Shown: positions 63,339 to 64,000 of the stretch, one piece after another | How the letters are laid out: the number at the start of each line of letters is the position of its first letter | How positions within the stretch are numbered: the stretch's first letter is position 1 | From: Fontivita pretiosa | GTDB lineage: Bacteria > Planctomycetota > Phycisphaerae > Tepidisphaerales > Tepidisphaeraceae | Direction of reading: 5' to 3' | NCBI RefSeq assembly: GCF_050410795.1 | Contig: NZ_CP191258.1 | Location: 496,001-560,000 of the forward strand | DNA: 64,000 nt | Notes under the pieces: model-generated | Seen by the model: only the letters and a program-made list of their open reading frames with translations | Told to the model about the DNA's origin: nothing | Databases searched by the model: none | Made by a program: the position numbers and the translations under genes

Positions 63339-64000
63339 TCACGCCAGCGAACGCAGCGTCTGGAGGTTGACTTCATCCCAGTCGCGTCCGTCGGCAGTCC
63401 TGGCCTTGGGGGTCTCCAGGATCTTGGGCACATCGCTGAACGCCTGGTCGCGCACGAACGGCCTGAATCCATTCAGTCCGATCAGTCCCTGTCCGATGTG
63501 ATCATGCCGATCCACGCGACTTCCCAGCGGCTTTTTCGAGTCGTTCAGATGCAGCACTTTGATCCGCCGCAGGCCCACGGTCTTCTCGAGCTGCCTGCGA
63601 AACGCGGCGTATTTTCGCCCGCGAAAGTCGTATCCCGCCGCGAACAGATGCGCCGTGTCCAGGCACACGCCCAGTCTCGCCGCATGTCGTGAATGACTGA
63701 TGATCTGGACCAGGTGCTCCAGCTTATACCCCAGCGAACTGCCCTGCCCCGCGGTGACTTCCAGACAGGTGATCACCTTGCAGGGTCCGACGGCGTCGTA
63801 GGCCAGGTCCAGTGCCTTCACGACCCGCCGCAGGCCCGCCTGCTCGCCGGCGCCAAGATGTGCTCCGGGGTGTGTCACGAGATATGGAATGCCCAGCAAT
63901 CGGCACCGTCGAAGCTCCTCGATGAACAGCGACACGCTCCTTCGCCACATCTGCTCGTCCGGCGAGGCAAGGTTGATCAGGTAGCTGTCGTGGCTGACGA
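63339..64000 (-). CDS. nfo: Endonuclease IV (5' end outside window)
   Basis: Endonuclease IV cleaves abasic sites in base-excision repair and binds three zinc ions. About 220 C-terminal residues are visible; the frame enters from beyond the window end with VSHDSYLINLASPDEQMWRR. Metal-ligand motifs seen are VTHPGAHLG (His), CLEVTAGQGS (Glu), GVCLDTAHLFAAGYD (Asp, His), VLHLNDSKKPLGSRVDRHDH (His, Asp) and ILETPK (Glu). It converges on the dehydrogenase gene with a 60-base gap. Confidence 0.93.
   Translation of the reverse strand, partial: VSHDSYLINLASPDEQMWRRSVSLFIEELRRCRLLGIPYLVTHPGAHLGAGEQAGLRRVVKALDLAYDAVGPCKVITCLEVTAGQGSSLGYKLEHLVQIISHSRHAARLGVCLDTAHLFAAGYDFRGRKYAAFRRQLEKTVGLRRIKVLHLNDSKKPLGSRVDRHDHIGQGLIGLNGFRPFVRDQAFSDVPKILETPKARTADGRDWDEVNLQTLRSLA

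Overview
The window reads as high-GC chromosomal DNA from a planctomycete, most likely of the class Phycisphaerae. This is inferred from the gene mix, not from a marker gene. The supporting signs are PEP-CTERM proteins with paralogous N-terminal domains, dockerin-like calcium repeats, a pseudopilin of the planctomycete type, tandem clpP genes, Ser/Thr kinase and WD40 proteins, and a LacI-regulated cluster of secreted sugar-active proteins. No rRNA operon or CRISPR array was seen.

Left housekeeping block (1-21400): surE, nnrE, pdxJ, dapA, a fused aroD-aroE gene and an HD-GYP phosphodiesterase are followed by a ferredoxin/lipoprotein pair and two clpP genes. Then comes an envelope protein-quality cluster: an active HtrA lipoprotein, an HtrA-like protein without catalytic residues, a TPR protein and a PpiD/SurA-like foldase. 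After it lie tRNA-Lys, efp, a malic enzyme gene and class II aldolase. Several gaps in this block are filled by long palindromic repeats, and one repeat supplies the N-terminus of a lipoprotein gene.

A minus-strand operon (20231-25014) encodes a Tat-type alpha/alpha-barrel protein split by an in-frame amber codon, a phytanoyl-CoA-dioxygenase-like oxygenase, a WD40 protein and a D-2-hydroxyacid dehydrogenase with a Tat-like leader.

The most interesting part is 25139-42333, a minus-strand accessory operon. In transcription order it encodes a NERD nuclease-UvrD helicase, a large unrecognised protein, a coiled-coil protein, an Hsp70-type ATPase, a small Cys-rich protein, and a 1,612-residue DEAD/H helicase with a DUF1998-like C-terminus. 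I interpret it as a multi-gene antiphage or nucleic-acid-surveillance system that I cannot match to a named one. It carries three insertion sequences: an IS256-type element in the helicase, and an IS701-type element with an IS5-type element nested in its target duplication inside the large protein gene. Removing each insertion on paper restores the host reading frame exactly. The system is therefore recently inactivated, or variably so, but can be fully reconstructed.

Beyond fabI and tRNA-Gly lies a small graveyard of mobile DNA: an integrase remnant, an IS66 transposase tail and a DUF932 phage/plasmid-type gene. A sulfotransferase gene is then followed, in the opposite orientation, by a LacI-type regulator and a tightly packed plus-strand locus (48004-60646). 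This locus holds a 53-codon small gene with a perfect Shine-Dalgarno sequence, two related PEP-CTERM proteins, a pseudopilin, two large glycoside-hydrolase-like proteins, a DegT aminotransferase, a ceramidase-like protein and a NAGPA-type phosphodiester glycosidase. Many starts overlap stops as ATGA. The window ends with a membrane-anchored Ser/Thr kinase, a beta-hydroxyacid dehydrogenase and part of endonuclease IV.
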